A DNA stretch of 64,000 nt from Isoetes taiwanensis (GCA_021234155.1 JAJEKV010000096.1:1372010-1436009), one strand, 5' to 3'. Shown: positions 22,346-33,531, numbered from the stretch's first letter. The notes: a model not told the origin generated them from the letters alone. Numbers and translations are program-made.

Positions 22346-23320
22346 TTAAAAAAACCAATAGTTTTTCACAAAAAAAATGAGTTTCCGATCGCCGGAAAAA
22401 TAATTTGGCGTCCAAAACACGGAAAACCTTAGCGTATATTCATACGCAAAAAAACCAAAAAGTTTTTCACCGCCGGAAATACAATCAGTAATGACGGGCG
22501 TCAGATTATCAGATATACCCCTGATATGCCAGAATATGCCAAAACCAACCCTCCCCCTAACGAATTGCCCCCTTAACAGGGGCAATCCAAAAAGCTTATC
22601 TTCCTGAACTCTACATTCAATCTCCTTAAATTCAAGTCCGTACTTTCTTATCTTCCAACCATGCAATAAGTCCAGCTTTGTGCATATGGCTGTCTTCTTT
22701 GTTTTTCTGTGACAGGAACTTCCAAATAAAGCTTCAAACATGTCGGGAATCAAAACCCATCCAAGTCTAACTGCAGTCCCTCCACTCTTCTTTAAGCTTG
22801 CATGAATGTCTTGCATGATCTTGGCTTTGAAGAACATAACTTGCTGCAAATTATTTCTAAGCTCTGTTGCAAGTGGTTGTTCTAACGGCCGTACTACACC
22901 ATATTGCTCTGAGTGTTTTGGCACGAGATACTCATGACTATAAAAGAAGATCATTTGCTGTCTGAGAGCTATTGATTTGCTACTTTCAAACATCCCTCTA
23001 TAGCTAATGTGGTAGGCTATAAATTTAGATGTGAAGCAATCAATGCTTTCCCATTCAAAAGCATCTGAAGGAAAAATAGAGTTTGGAAATCTACCATGCT
23101 GAACCTTTGTTGCCATATCTTTACTTTCATAGACATGTTGCACTAATGCTTCTATCTTTCCAGATTGATTTACTCTAAATGCCGTTACTCTACCTTTCCA
23201 ATGCAAGTGAATAATCTGTACTGCATTTGGGGGCTGCATTATAACCCAGTCACCTGTTGAAATTATCCCTATTCTCGTCCTAACAGAGTCAATTTCACCA
23301 ATTCCTTGTACTAGTGCCAT
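22346..23320 (-). CDS. orphan 324-codon ORF
   Basis: An uninterrupted frame starts at ATG 23318-23320. The first 270 residues look like real protein: VRTRIGIISTGDWVIMQPPN, FRVNQSGKIEALVQHVYES, FIAYHISYRGMFESSKSI, LRNNLQQVMFFKAKIMQDI and a basic stretch near CHRKTKKTAICTKLDLLHGW. The last 50 residues (FFAYEYTLRF onward to FFVKNYWFF) look like read-through into non-coding DNA. I see no signal peptide, no membrane helix of note and no nucleotide-binding motif. I do not recognise the family. It could be a lineage-specific gene, a 5' exon of a longer minus-strand gene, or a relic of a DNA transposon. Confidence 0.45.
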   Translation of the reverse strand: MALVQGIGEIDSVRTRIGIISTGDWVIMQPPNAVQIIHLHWKGRVTAFRVNQSGKIEALVQHVYESKDMATKVQHGRFPNSIFPSDAFEWESIDCFTSKFIAYHISYRGMFESSKSIALRQQMIFFYSHEYLVPKHSEQYGVVRPLEQPLATELRNNLQQVMFFKAKIMQDIHASLKKSGGTAVRLGWVLIPDMFEALFGSSCHRKTKKTAICTKLDLLHGWKIRKYGLEFKEIECRVQEDKLFGLPLLRGQFVRGRVGFGIFWHIRGISDNLTPVITDCISGGEKLFGFFAYEYTLRFSVFWTPNYFSGDRKLIFFVKNYWFF

Positions 23321-24761
23321 TCCTGAAGATGCTTGCTATAAAATTCTTATAAAATTCCTGAAGATGCTTGCTATAAAATTCCTGAAGATTCTTAGACTAT
23401 AAAATCTGGTGATACTAATTCAAAGACATCAGGCTATCTAAATTGAATTTTATGGAACTACAATTGCATACCTTGCTGGTCCCGTAATCTCAGGGATTCA
23501 ATTCTCTAAAGATTAGCTATTAACAACAACTTCCGGCAATGAATTGACCGCTCCATATAAATCGGCAATGAATCGGCAATGAATCGACAACTTCCGGCGG
23601 GAGGGAAAAGCCATGGATCGACCACTGGATGGAAGGGCCTGGTTCACGCGGCAACGAAGTGGCCTGGTTCACGCAAGTTTCTATTGCTCCATATAATAAA
23701 TTACCAAACTTATTAACCCATACCTAATCCGAACCTAAAACCAAACCTGACCCTTCACCAAATTAAAAGGCCCATTTTTTAAGGGCCACCTCCTCTAATG
23801 ATCTAGAAAGAAAGAACTTTTGTAAGGTAAACACTGAACAAATATCGAGATACTGCCGATAAACCTGCAAAAACTACAAGATAAAACCTACAAGAGGTAA
23901 GCAAACTCAACAAAACTCTTACACCAAAACTCTGAACTTCCTTGTCTCAAAATCGATCAGTGAGGACGACCTAATGCAGAGCCGGATCTGCCATAGCCGA
24001 GTTGGGCCTGTTCTTTGCCAGAGGCACGACAGAGAATTTCTTGGGTTTTCTAATTTCTCTATCAGACGGCTCAAAATGATTTTAGGTGACGTGGCACGAC
24101 ACATGGCATAGCTAGAATCGCAGGAAAGTGAGGCAACCTGGTAAAAATTTTGAAGTACAAGAAAAGAAAAGAAAAATTTTGAACCACTTGCGAGCGATCT
24201 TAAATTTGGGAACTTCAGGGACTAACGGAGAAGCCTGCATGCGGACACATTGGCCGTAGTTATCACGGTTGCCGTAACTGAGCTCCGCCAGGGACGCCGC
24301 CGGCGGCGCCGCCAGGGGCTTGTCGCCATAGCCATCTGAATTGGCGCCTCCGTTCCTGAATCATCCTTTTCTTTCCGTCTTACTGTCTCCCGCGCCATTG
24401 GGCATGCTTTATTTCTCATATCACGAATTGGGTGCCGGATTTCTTCTGCTCTTACCGTGACCCACCTCCATAAGATCTGCCCTTAACCTCAAGCAGCTCG
24501 TTGATTTCTACCCAAATGATTTTATCTGTCGCGCATTAGGATTTTATGTCAAATTCCGCTCTGGGCTAGTTTTGGGGTTTTCTATCAAATTGGAAACAAT
24601 CATTTACTATGGAAAATGAGAACGCATATCGGAAAGGAAAACCTCGAATAGGTTATTTTAGGTAAATATTTGCTCTGGCTGGCCGGAATGGATGTTAGAA
24701 GATAAGAAATTTTGTTATGAGAGCATGTGAAACTCATTAGACAAATACTGGTTGATTAAAA
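23321..24761. other. spacer upstream of ubinuclein
   Basis: Two short direct repeats are visible: CTGAAGATGCTTGCTATAAA twice at 23322-23385, and CGGCAATGAATCGGCAATGAAT near 23565. A GC-rich block at 24230-24320 directly precedes the ubinuclein gene and may hold its promoter or 5' untranslated region; no clear TATA box. Confidence 0.4.
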
Positions 24762-27700
24762 ATGTCTGAAGAACGGTCAGGAGCAGGGGTGGTTACCTTG
24801 CCAACTGGGTCTTCCATGGCCTCACCTTTTCAAGTAGTGGATTCAGCACATGGAGCAAGGCAACGGTTTTATGTGGAGCTTAAGGAGGAAACCACAGTAA
24901 TATCCTGGAAAAGGTTGCTAAGAAGTGTAGCTTCTATTGTGCCTGAGGCTCCTCCAGGAGCCAAACCAGCATTGGAGGCCCGGCTTGCGCCTTTGGAGGT
25001 ACCTTGCATAACTTCTGCTTTATATATGGATAGTGATGCTAAGTTTACTACTTACTAGGGCATGTTACTTAACTCACCATTTCAGCCTCTGTTCCTATGC
25101 TAATTGGTGTTCTACTTGACCATATAGACAGGAACAGGAGTTGCAGCATGCAAGGATCAGTTACCCCCTCCCAATCGCTTCAGTTCTGTGATCGAGAAAA
25201 TTGAACGTCTTTATAAGGTTAATATTCTAAGCTGTTCATTTTGGTATTTAAGGAGCAAATTGCTTCAATTTAAAACAATGGCATATGTAATGACATTAAG
25301 TGCATGTACCTGGTAGCATTACAAAGAAATTCTACAATCTACAGCTGCGATTTGCTGTGAGCATCATTAAGATGGGAAGTTTTTAATGCTATCTTCACTT
25401 GCAGGGGGATGATAGTGAGGATGAAAACTTGGACGATGTTCCAGATGAGGATCAGTACAACACCGATGATTCCTTCATTGATGATTCAGAGCTGGTATAT
25501 CTATATGCGATGATTATTTCTATCATTTGTTTCTTTGGTCATGGAGGGCATAAACTAACAGATTACATGTTTGAGAAGGTAATATCTCATGTCAGTGTCT
25601 TAATCAGCTTCTTGATCTTTTGTTTGTAGAATGAATACTTTTCTGTTGACAAATCGAAGACAAAGCATACAGGCTTCTTCATCAACAAAGGGAAGCTTGA
25701 GAAGATGTAATATGCTCTTCCTCATCTGGCAATTAATACGATTTACAATGCTTATGGTTCTTAGAAGTCTTTTTAGTCTTATTGTTAACCATGGTTAAGG
25801 CATACTATTTTTGTTCTAGGAATAACTGTCTTAAAAATTCTGTTGTACAGTTGACATAGTGATTCCTTTGTGTTGTGCAAAGTCCCGCCTCGATTATAGT
25901 ATTTGTTGTGTTTGTTAATGTATTTGACATGATCCACATTATCCATGTACATCACAGAATCTTTGTCTTTGACATATTTAATCTGTATTGATAAACAGAT
26001 CTGAACCTACTCCTCCCCCTGTACCAATCGTAAAGAAGAGGAAGCGGAGGGAAACAAAGGTTGGAGGTGAGGATGGACCAAAAAAGGTGTCTAAAGTCAA
26101 TATTGGCCACGATGGTTCAGCAGCTCGTCTCAAAGCAGCTGCAAGAAAGGTACTTGAGTAATCATACAAGTTCTTAAACATGAATTCTGGCTGACACTTG
26201 CATATTTAATAATCAGGCAGATAGCCTAACTCTGGTGGCAGCCCCTAAAGAAAAGAAGGATTATGGCTCTTTTAAACCTTTGTTACATGATAAGGGATCC
26301 TCTCAGTGCACCGTGGAAAATGGTTCTGAGAGGGAAGACACGTTGGCACAGGAGATGCAGCGAATAAAGGATAGTTACCAGGCAAAAATCAAGGCGAGCC
26401 CGAAACGAAGTGGTGCAGGCAGTGCTGCATACAAAGGGCTTCAAGTAGGTGGTCTTGATAGCTCAGAAGATAGAAACATTGGCAGGAAGCTTGAGGCAGC
26501 TATAGATCTCCCTTCAAAGGATAATACAGCAGGGTATGTAAATAAAGTTAAACGTGAAGAGATAAAGGAGGTTGAAGGAACTGGATCAAGAGGAGGGAGC
26601 ACTGCCTTTGTAAGCACTTTTGTTGTCTCATATTAGACTAAGTCAAATGGATAGTTGGCAGTTGGTTTTTGGTCAAATTTGGCCAAGTCATGATAATATT
26701 TGTATTGTTTCATTCCAGAGATCACCTGGAGGTCGCCGTGATGCAAGTCCTGTGAAACGTGCGAGTTGTGTCAAAACCAATGTGCTAGAGAGGGCAATTC
26801 AAGACTTAGCAAAAGAGGTTATTGAATGTATGTGAAAGCAATTATTCTACTATGAAAGTTTACCAACAAATTTGGCAAAGTTATCTATCTTAATTCATTG
26901 ATTTTGATAGTGTGTCCACCATCATCTGATGCCCAAGAGCTGGATCAATCTCAACTAGCAAAATCCAAGCGTCTGCCACGAGATGTAAAGCAAAAACTTG
27001 CAAAGGTCGCAAGGCTTGCGGTATGGCTACTTTTCTGACGTGTTTAGACAAATATGTTTTGTACCGCTTACATTGAATTATATATGTTTGCAGCAGGCTA
27101 GACAAGGAAAGATTCCTGATGAGCTGGTTGAGCGTCTGATGGGAATATTAGGGCATGTTATGCGTCTTAAAACACTTAAGGTTACTCCATTCTTAAAGAA
27201 TGTTTCTTCTCTGCTGTAGTTGTTTCATGTTATTGACTTTAGTTCTGGCAACAGAGGAACTTAAAGGAAATGGTGGAACTGGGCCTTTCTGCAAAACAAG
27301 AGAAGGAAGGACGTCTGGAAGATATCAAACGCCAAGTTACTGAAATGGTTCGATCAAGAGTGTCTACTCTTCAATCACAGGTATTTTACAACTTGCAAAT
27401 TGAGTCAGGTACTTGTGCATTAGTTAACGCACAGCCTATATCCAATGCCAATCATAGGATGCTGAAAACAGAGAAGGCTCGGCCGATGATTTTCAAACTT
27501 CCCCAAACTGTTCAGAAAAGCGTAGTAATGACCGTTTCAAATGGGATCAAGCTACAGAAGACCGACTTTGTGACCTGTACGAGGAGTATCTTCAGGTATT
27601 TTTATTGCATCTTCATTGCTTTTTCTCTGTGTTTGTGTGATATAAGATTGAGTTTAGAAGTCAGGAAAGTCAAATGTTCGTCTTGAATCGGCCATGTTAA

Positions 27701-28841
27701 AAATGATTTATATTCCTTGGTATATGTTGTCCCCTCGTCTTGTTGCATCTACTCTTTATAAGGATGTCTGGATTCAAAATTCACTACTTCAATCAAAATC
27801 CTCAAAATTAATATGGTTTATTTTCCATATCCATTTCTAATAACATGATTGTGCTTTAGGAAGAATATTGTAAATAACACTATTGATTTATACAGGGTAT
27901 TGATGAGCACAAGGGCCCTCAAATTCGGAAATTGTATCTAGAGGTATTTCTGTATGTGCCCTCTGTCACAGAAATCATGGGATTAACAAGCAGCTGTTGA
28001 TTGTGTTTTAGTTAGCTGAGCTATGGCCTGAAGGTTGGATGGACAACAATGGTGTGAAGAATGCTGTGCACAGGGCAAAAGAGCGCAAGAAAAAGCTTGA
28101 TAAGTTGGTATGTTTCTCACCCTTAACTTTATGACGTGCAGTTTTCTCACGATCATATAGGTACATAATTTCCAGTACTCACATTTCACATCCATTTTAG
28201 ACATTTATTCTCCGGATTTGCATGAGTTGGACTGGTCCTTCAACCATGCTTTAACCATTTTTATTCGTATCTTTTGATAGTATGCATGGACGATTTCTTA
28301 CATCTTTTCTTGTTGCTAGAATCGCATGGGTGCAAGGAAAAAACTGCGGTTGGCTGCTAAAAGTGGTGAAAACTCTAGACAGCTGGAAGAAAATATGTCG
28401 AGACCATCTAATGTCATTTTGCAGGGCTATACCTCATCTTCAGAGAAGCCAAAAGCCTCTGGATTGATTTCAGATGCTGAAAAAGCTATGCTTGCAAAAC
28501 AATCTGGAAAAGATAAGCCTATTTGGGTTGAACAGAGGAAAAATTATGCTAGAGGGAAGATTGAAACGAATAAAGAACGAGTCAGAAAGGAAACTATCAT
28601 GCTTGAGCATGACAAGGGTCTTGCCCTTCTGAAAAAGAAGCTAAAGACTAGGGATATAATAGAACAAAATGAGTATTTGGCAATAAAGGGCCAAGAAATG
28701 GATGAATGTGCTTGGGGAGGTCCACCATCAAATCTACACATTTTGCCCAAAGAAGACCCAATTCTTCAAAGGAAGGACAGTATGCAGCCAATGAGGCGAT
28801 CGTTGGATTCGTCAGATCTAGGAGATTGGCAAGAGCAGTAA
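24762..28841 (+). CDS. UBN: ubinuclein (HIRA-complex histone chaperone subunit)
   Basis: Fourteen exons with GT-AG borders and agreeing phases give 757 codons plus TAA: 24762-24998, 25128-25217, 25405-25494, 25630-25706, 25999-26149, 26217-26609, 26719-26827, 26911-27020, 27094-27180, 27255-27380, 27458-27595, 27896-27943, 28012-28107, 28320-28841. Residues about 92-165 form the HIRA-binding HRD/Hpc2 region: RFSSVIEKIERLY, acidic EDENLDDVPDEDQYNTDDS, then NEYFSVDKSKTKHTGFFINK. A basic patch (VKKRKRRE) follows, a likely nuclear signal. The middle domain runs about 400-585: RLPRDVKQKLAKVARLA, FKWDQATEDRLCDLYEEY, GPQIRKLYLELAELWPEG, NNGVKNAVHRAKERKKK. Ubinucleins deposit histone H3.3 with HIRA, independently of replication, in the nucleus. 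Length and order match plant UBN1/UBN2. No defect seen. Exon 11 is read in a frame other than the longest open one, so simple ORF calling misses it. Confidence 0.94.
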
Positions 28842-29910
28842 GAGCTCAAGTATTCCGGTTAGCCAAACTTAGGAAAATTTTGTAATATGTAATTCTATCT
28901 GTTCGAGCTAGCAGCAGGTTTTTGATCTGAATGTACAGATTTTAAGAAAGTTCCGATGAAAGAAATTTAAAGAAACGTTTGGCCCTTGATACTTTAGTTG
29001 ATTTTGGGTCAGTTTACTTTGTCTAGGATCTTGGTTTCAGTCAACAGCATCAAATTATTGCCTCAGACTATATGAGCAGCAGAGCCTCTATAAATCACAC
29101 TGTAATGCTGGGAAGAGAAATCAAATAAGTCCTAAAGGATAATTTTTGTCGCTTGTTGGGGTCAACTAAGGCAACGTTGAGATCAACTGAGTTAAACTTT
29201 TTCGCAAAGGCAGCTGATTATGTATTTTCATCTACTTATTTATTTAAAATGTTTTTGTGGCCGGTGCTAACGCTTTTTCCGGTTTGCGCTAACGTCGCCT
29301 TTTCCAGGCTTACGCTGGATTTTGAGGTTTCGGTCCTTTTACTGGCCGTGAAGCAAACATGCCCTGATTTGCAGGGCGTCTGTTTTGTTTTCCGTATAGA
29401 CTCTGCTCTCTCCTCTCAGAAACGATAGAGGTGATCGCTGTGATAATAAGACTCCCTTCCGACTTCCATTATTTCTGTGGGAATAAATGGATGGATTTAA
29501 ATTTTACCTCAAATTACAATAGCAATCGATGTAGCAGAGAGGCTTTGAAGCAAACAGGTACAGATATTTGGGGTTAATCGGCTGTGGCAAATATCAAATC
29601 TGGCATTCCGGCACAGGGTTGCCATCAGTTTAAATTTTATGTGTTTGTGCTGAAATAGAGGTCGGTGAAGCAAAGGAGCCGCTGAAGCAAAGGCACTTTA
29701 TTTTTTGCCGCTTTGTTTCCACAGCACTTCTTAGGTTTTCACAAGTTTTTTTTGAATCCAGCCCTTGCAAGATCAACCCAACTCTTGCAATCCGTGAATC
29801 AAATTTAGAGCAAGATCCGTTGATGCAAGAACTGTAAGCTCTTTAACTTGGAGTCCTGCTTGATCTCTTACAGCTATCTCATTTCATTTTCAATGGTCCT
29901 TTTTTTTTAC
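28842..29910. other. 3' flank of ubinuclein and spacer
   Basis: The first 200 bp are the likely 3' untranslated region. Beyond it I see only short frames and AT-rich DNA. Confidence 0.4.
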
Positions 29911-30032
29911 TTGCAACCTATTTCTTACGCTCAAATTATATTCCCTTCCCCCGATTTGGTTAGACTCCCAATTGCAACCTATTTCTTACGCTCAAATTAT
30001 ATTCCCTTCCCCCGATTTGGTTAGACTCCCAA
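29911..30032. repeat. tandem duplication, 61-bp unit x2
   Basis: The unit TTGCAACCTATTTCTTACGC... occupies 29911-29971 and again 29972-30032 with essentially no differences, so it is recent. Confidence 0.9.
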
Positions 30033-30062
30033 GATTGGAAACCTCCCCCATTTTCTTTCATA

Positions 30063-30099
30063 GAAACCTCTCCAGATTTTGCTAACCTGGAGAGGTTTC
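30063..30099. repeat. perfect inverted repeat, 13-bp arms
   Basis: GAAACCTCTCCAG at 30063-30075 and its exact reverse complement at 30087-30099, 11-base loop. The arms carry the GGTTTCC core of the minisatellite at 31.4-31.7 kb. Confidence 0.85.
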
Positions 30100-30234
30100 C
30101 GTAAGATTCTAAAAATATAATAATTTTTCTATTTATGACAAGCAGCTATAGTAAACCAGATGTCCAAATTTAATCATTTCTTTTCGTATGCCTTTCCCAT
30201 TTCAGTTCTACATGCACATTCTTCTTGAAGCACA

Positions 30235-30364
30235 TTCTTCTTGAAGCAGATTTCTGGAGCGGCATCCCTCTTTGGCGATTCAGTTTGTTGGCAGCTTTGT
30301 TCTTCTTGAAGCAGATTTCTGGAGCGGCATCCCTCTTTGGCGATTCAGTTTGTTGGCAGCTTTG
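30235..30364. repeat. tandem duplication, 65-bp unit x2
   Basis: The unit TTCTTCTTGAAGCAGATTTC... lies at 30235-30299 and 30300-30364. A shorter copy of its first 15 bases (ATTCTTCTTGAAGCA) comes just before. Confidence 0.9.
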
Positions 30365-30629
30365 TGTTATTGGATTGTTGGCGGATCGTTTTGCACATTA
30401 GTTTGTTCTGGTTTGATTGAGCAGGGGAGTGAAAATCGAGCCTCTGAAGAAGATGAGCGGCATTTGGAGCCGAAGAGGGCGCCGGATTGGGTCGGAAATC
30501 AGGAGGTTTCCAATTTCGTCCATCGCTCAAATTATATGGCTGAAGACGACTGAAGATTGCGTGTACTGAAGATGCAGCAGTGTTTATGGCTCTTGCTGCT
30601 GTAGATTTGAGCATTCATGCTTGCCTACC

Positions 30630-31320
30630 TTTTTCTGGCAGATTAAGCAAAGAGCTTTTCTGGCAGATTAAGCAAAGAGCAAAGAGATTAAGCAAAGAGC
30701 TCTGCTTCCCTGTCATCTCAAGATCAAGCAAAGAGCTTTTTCTGGCAGATTAAGCAAAGAGCAAAGAGATTGAGCAAAGAAAACAGTCATTAGAAAATAG
30801 TCATTAATTCAAAATTTTTAACTTTTCACCAGATTCAAGTATTGAGTTCTCAGATTCGTCTAAATGTTCAAGCACTTCTTTCCTGTCATCTCAAGATAAA
30901 ACAAAGAGCTTTTTCTGGCAGATTGTTGAGAATTATAGCTTAGATGCAAACTGTAATCAGCTGGATAGGCAAATCGGCAGCAAAAGTGAACAAAACGGTA
31001 GCAAATATTGGATCTGCTCTTGTCGGCAACACAAAATCCGGTTTCAGTGTTCACTTCCGGCCTGTTCAAAAACGTCGACAGAATACAGCCTTTTTGTCTT
31101 ATTTGTTTTATCACATCGGCTGTTTATAGCAGGTCCGGATATGACCTCTAGAATAATCACTATTTACATATGACCTCTACAATAATAACTATTTACACAA
31201 CTTTACATAACGTTATTGATTGAATGCCATCACAGATTAAGCAAAGAGCAAAGAGATTAAGCAAAGAAAACAGTCATTAAAAAATAGTCATTAATTTAAA
31301 ATTTTCAACTTTTCAAAAAA
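30630..31320. repeat. dispersed direct repeats of a GCAGATTAAGCAAAGAGC module
   Basis: The module recurs near 30640, 30660, 30744 and 31233. A longer segment of about 85 bp, running on through AACAGTCATTA and ATAGTCATTAATT, is present at about 30744-30830 and 31230-31316. It looks like stepwise duplication of one seed. No coding content. Confidence 0.8.
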
Positions 31321-31434
31321 AATAGTCATTAATTCTGGCAACCATGGACGGAGTGCGCCTCTTCATTAAGACGCACGAGGGCTAATTGCTCTTCGTGCAA
31401 ATTTAGAGAGGAGTTTTTTTTTTTTTACTTTTAT

Positions 31435-31702
31435 GGAAACCTCCCCACCTTTCCATGAAACCCCCCTTGTTTTCTTAATTGGAAACCTCCCTAGGTCATC
31501 CCCAGAAAGTTGGGGAGGTTTCCACGGAAAGGTTGGGAAGGTTTCCATGGAAACCTCCCCTGTTTTCAAATGTGGAAACCTCCCCAGCTGTACAAGGAAA
31601 GTTGGGGAGATTTCCAGGAAAATGGGGGAGGTTTCCAGGGAAAGTGGGGGAGCTTTCCAGGGAAAGTTAGGGAGGTTTCCATGGAAAGTTGGGGAGGTTT
31701 CC
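31435..31702. repeat. bipolar minisatellite, 22-bp GGGGAGGTTTCC unit
   Basis: GGGGAGGTTTCC or a one-base variant starts at 31512, 31535, 31604, 31625, 31647, 31669 and 31691. The last five are spaced 21-22 bp. The reverse complement GGAAACCTCCCC, or a near variant, starts at 31435, 31481, 31549 and 31574. The left side is mostly in one orientation and the right side in the other, so the array can fold into a long hairpin. Frames across it (for example KVGEVSMETSP) are by-products of the repeat. Confidence 0.9.
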
Positions 31703-32069
31703 ATTGAAGTCCAACCCAAGTCGGGCGTAGAAAAAACCATCGTATTTCTTAGCTATGTTATATATCATGGACTGTGTTTAGAGCGCGTATTATTGCTAGA
31801 GCGTGTATTATTTTTTCGTGGCCATTAGATCATGGCATATCTCGCGAGATATTCTATGAGAAGCCTTGTTGTCCCTTCTTTACAAGTCAAGATGGGGTTA
31901 AATTGCCCCATGTTGACTCGATTTTTAAAGAGGGATTTATGTCAGTATTCTAGAAGTCTGATACAGCACGGCCAACAATAATAATAATAATCTGTCTGTA
32001 ACTCCACCTGTATCAGACGGCTGAGGAAGGGCCACGTGGCACCATCTTGGCCATCTAGAAACCACTCCC
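31703..32069. other. spacer, nothing recognised
   Basis: AT-rich, with an AATAATAATAATAAT run near 31978. No gene. Confidence 0.35.
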
Positions 32070-32203
32070 GCGATTATTGTGGAACCTTCGCGTTTCTTCC
32101 AAAGGAAGGTTCTGGAACTCCAGCGATTATTGTGGAACCTTGCCGTTTCTTCCAAAGGAAGGTTCTGGAGGGATTTGGCTCCATCCTTCTGTGCATATAA
32201 AAG
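32070..32203 (+). promoter_or_regulatory. TATA box with duplicated heat-shock-element-like motifs
   Basis: A 53-bp period is duplicated: unit 1 at 32070-32117 and unit 2 at 32123-32170, both starting GCGATTATTGTGGAACCTT. Each ends in alternating GAA/TTC blocks. GAAGGTTCTGGAA at 32105-32117 is a perfect GAAnnTTCnnGAA heat-shock element; the second copy at 32158-32170 ends GAG instead of GAA. A TATAAAAG box follows at 32196-32203, 26 bp after the second element. The arrangement is that of a heat-inducible plant promoter reading to the right, toward Copia element 2. Function is inferred from motifs only. Confidence 0.7.
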
Positions 32204-32466
32204 GAGGGAATAGGCCATTGCATTCATTTTCTACCGGATTTCCAAACCCTCCTCTTCTTCGCCCCCCCTCCGACCGCTATAGCCAACAGACCACAAGCTC
32301 TTCTACATTCTGCTGCTTCTGAAAGCTCCGGCGTTTGTGCTTGGAAAAGAAGGGCCCGGAAAAGGAAGGTTGTTCTTGAAGGTGGGCTTACTATAGTGGT
32401 CCGGCATTTGGGCCTGGCTACGTTGATTCAAAACAACGTCGTGTATCTGCAGAGGTCTGAACTATC

Positions 32467-32528
32467 TCCCTTTTCAGTACGTTTTTATACGTCTTGCAAC
32501 TAGAACTCTATTTTGTACTGAAAAGGGA
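32467..32528. repeat. perfect 14-bp inverted repeat ending at the Copia 2 repeat border
   Basis: TCCCTTTTCAGTAC at 32467-32480 and its exact reverse complement at 32515-32528, with a 34-base loop. The right arm ends on the base before the sequence shared with the 3' end of Copia 2 begins. Confidence 0.85.
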
Positions 32529-32631
32529 TGCAGCCTGGCCTTTCTATATTAAGAATTCTGAGATGTATAAAGATAGATCTAATGAATGGAAACGCCACTT
32601 CTTCTGGTGTCAATTTTTCTTAAGTGAATTA
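32529..32631 (+). repeat. Copia 2 left terminal repeat (partial LTR)
   Basis: TGCAGCCTGGCC... to AAGTGAATTA, matching 37267-37369 at all but about one position, directly followed by the primer-binding site. Confidence 0.9.
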
Positions 32632-32643
32632 TGGTATCAGAGC
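32632..32643 (+). other. Copia 2 primer-binding site (tRNA-iMet)
   Basis: TGGTATCAGAGC immediately after the left repeat. Confidence 0.9.
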
Positions 32644-32687
32644 GGGTCATCCTCTGTGGATAAGAGACTGCTCAAGATTAGAGCGAA

Positions 32688-33531
32688 ATGGGAAAGATCG
32701 AGAGATTGTCCCATAGTAATGCTTTCTACTGGTTCATTAAGGTCAGAGGAAAGCTTGCAGAGAAGGGCTTATGGAATATAGTATCTGGAGATGAGCCTAG
32801 ACCGGGTGTTCCAAGTAAGAAAGGGTTATCCATGACCACAGGACCACCTAGTGCTGCCCAGATAGTCAAAGGATCCACCTCTGAAATGGGTGCAGAAGGA
32901 TTGGGAGGCAAGAAATCGCCTCATGAGATACCTTGATGATACAATGATTGCTCAGGTAGAAGCAGCAGGAAGTGCCAAAGAAGCATGGGAGCAGCTCATG
33001 GCAATTTACAAGAAGAAGCACTTCTCTCAACAGGCCAATCTCTATGCTGTGATATTCACTACCAAGCTTAAAGATTGTTCCTCAGCTGAGGAGTACATAT
33101 CAAAGATAAAAGCAGCTGCATTACAACTGAAGGGTATGGAGAAAGGGCTCGATGCTGATCTTATTGTTGGTGCTCTTCTGTTAGGCCTTCCTACTTCTTA
33201 TAACAGTGTTAAGAATCTTATTGGCTCTGCTGAGCATGTGCAGCTTGAATGGGCATGTCAACAGATTTTGATGGAAGAAGTCAACCAAGCTAGTGGAAAG
33301 AAGGGAGGGAATAAAGAAAGCCAAGCATTTGTAGGTCGGAATGAAGGGAATGAAACCAGAAAATGCTTCAGCTGTGGCAAACAGGGTCATTTGGCTAGAG
33401 ATTGTCAACAACCAGATAAGCGTAAGAGGAAGCAGAAATCTCAAGAAAAGAAAGAGAAAGGAAATTCTCATGGGCACCGGGCATCCAAAGTCAGCAAATC
33501 TCAGATGGAACCTCAAGCAGTGATTCGCTAG
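32688..33531 (+). pseudogene. Copia 2 gag with one frameshift
   Basis: It starts at an ATG with MGKIERLSHSNAFYWFIKVR, then SDEPRPGV-type residues, and shifts frame between about 32880 and 32930 into DWEARNRLMRYLDDTMIAQV. The gag polyprotein core follows (EAWEQLMAIYKKKH, LYAVIFTTKLKD, LLLGLPTSYNSV). A CCHC knuckle CFSCGKQGHLARDC lies at about 33364-33405, followed by a lysine-rich tail. The gag forms the cytoplasmic particle; the knuckle binds the RNA. Confidence 0.9.

Noticed and set aside
27270-27686. Open frame of 138 codons overlapping ubinuclein
   Set aside because: Only its first part is exon 10; from 27458 the true exon 11 uses another frame that gives the conserved FKWDQATEDRL sequence.
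31366-31828. Overlapping open frames on both strands (KVGEVSMETSP-type peptides)
   Set aside because: They are translations of the 22-bp minisatellite and exist on both strands; no start context or domain.
31950-32528. Calling this whole stretch the left LTR of Copia 2
   Set aside because: It has a promoter-like layout, but none of it apart from the following 103 bp recurs at the right end, so LTR status is unsupported.
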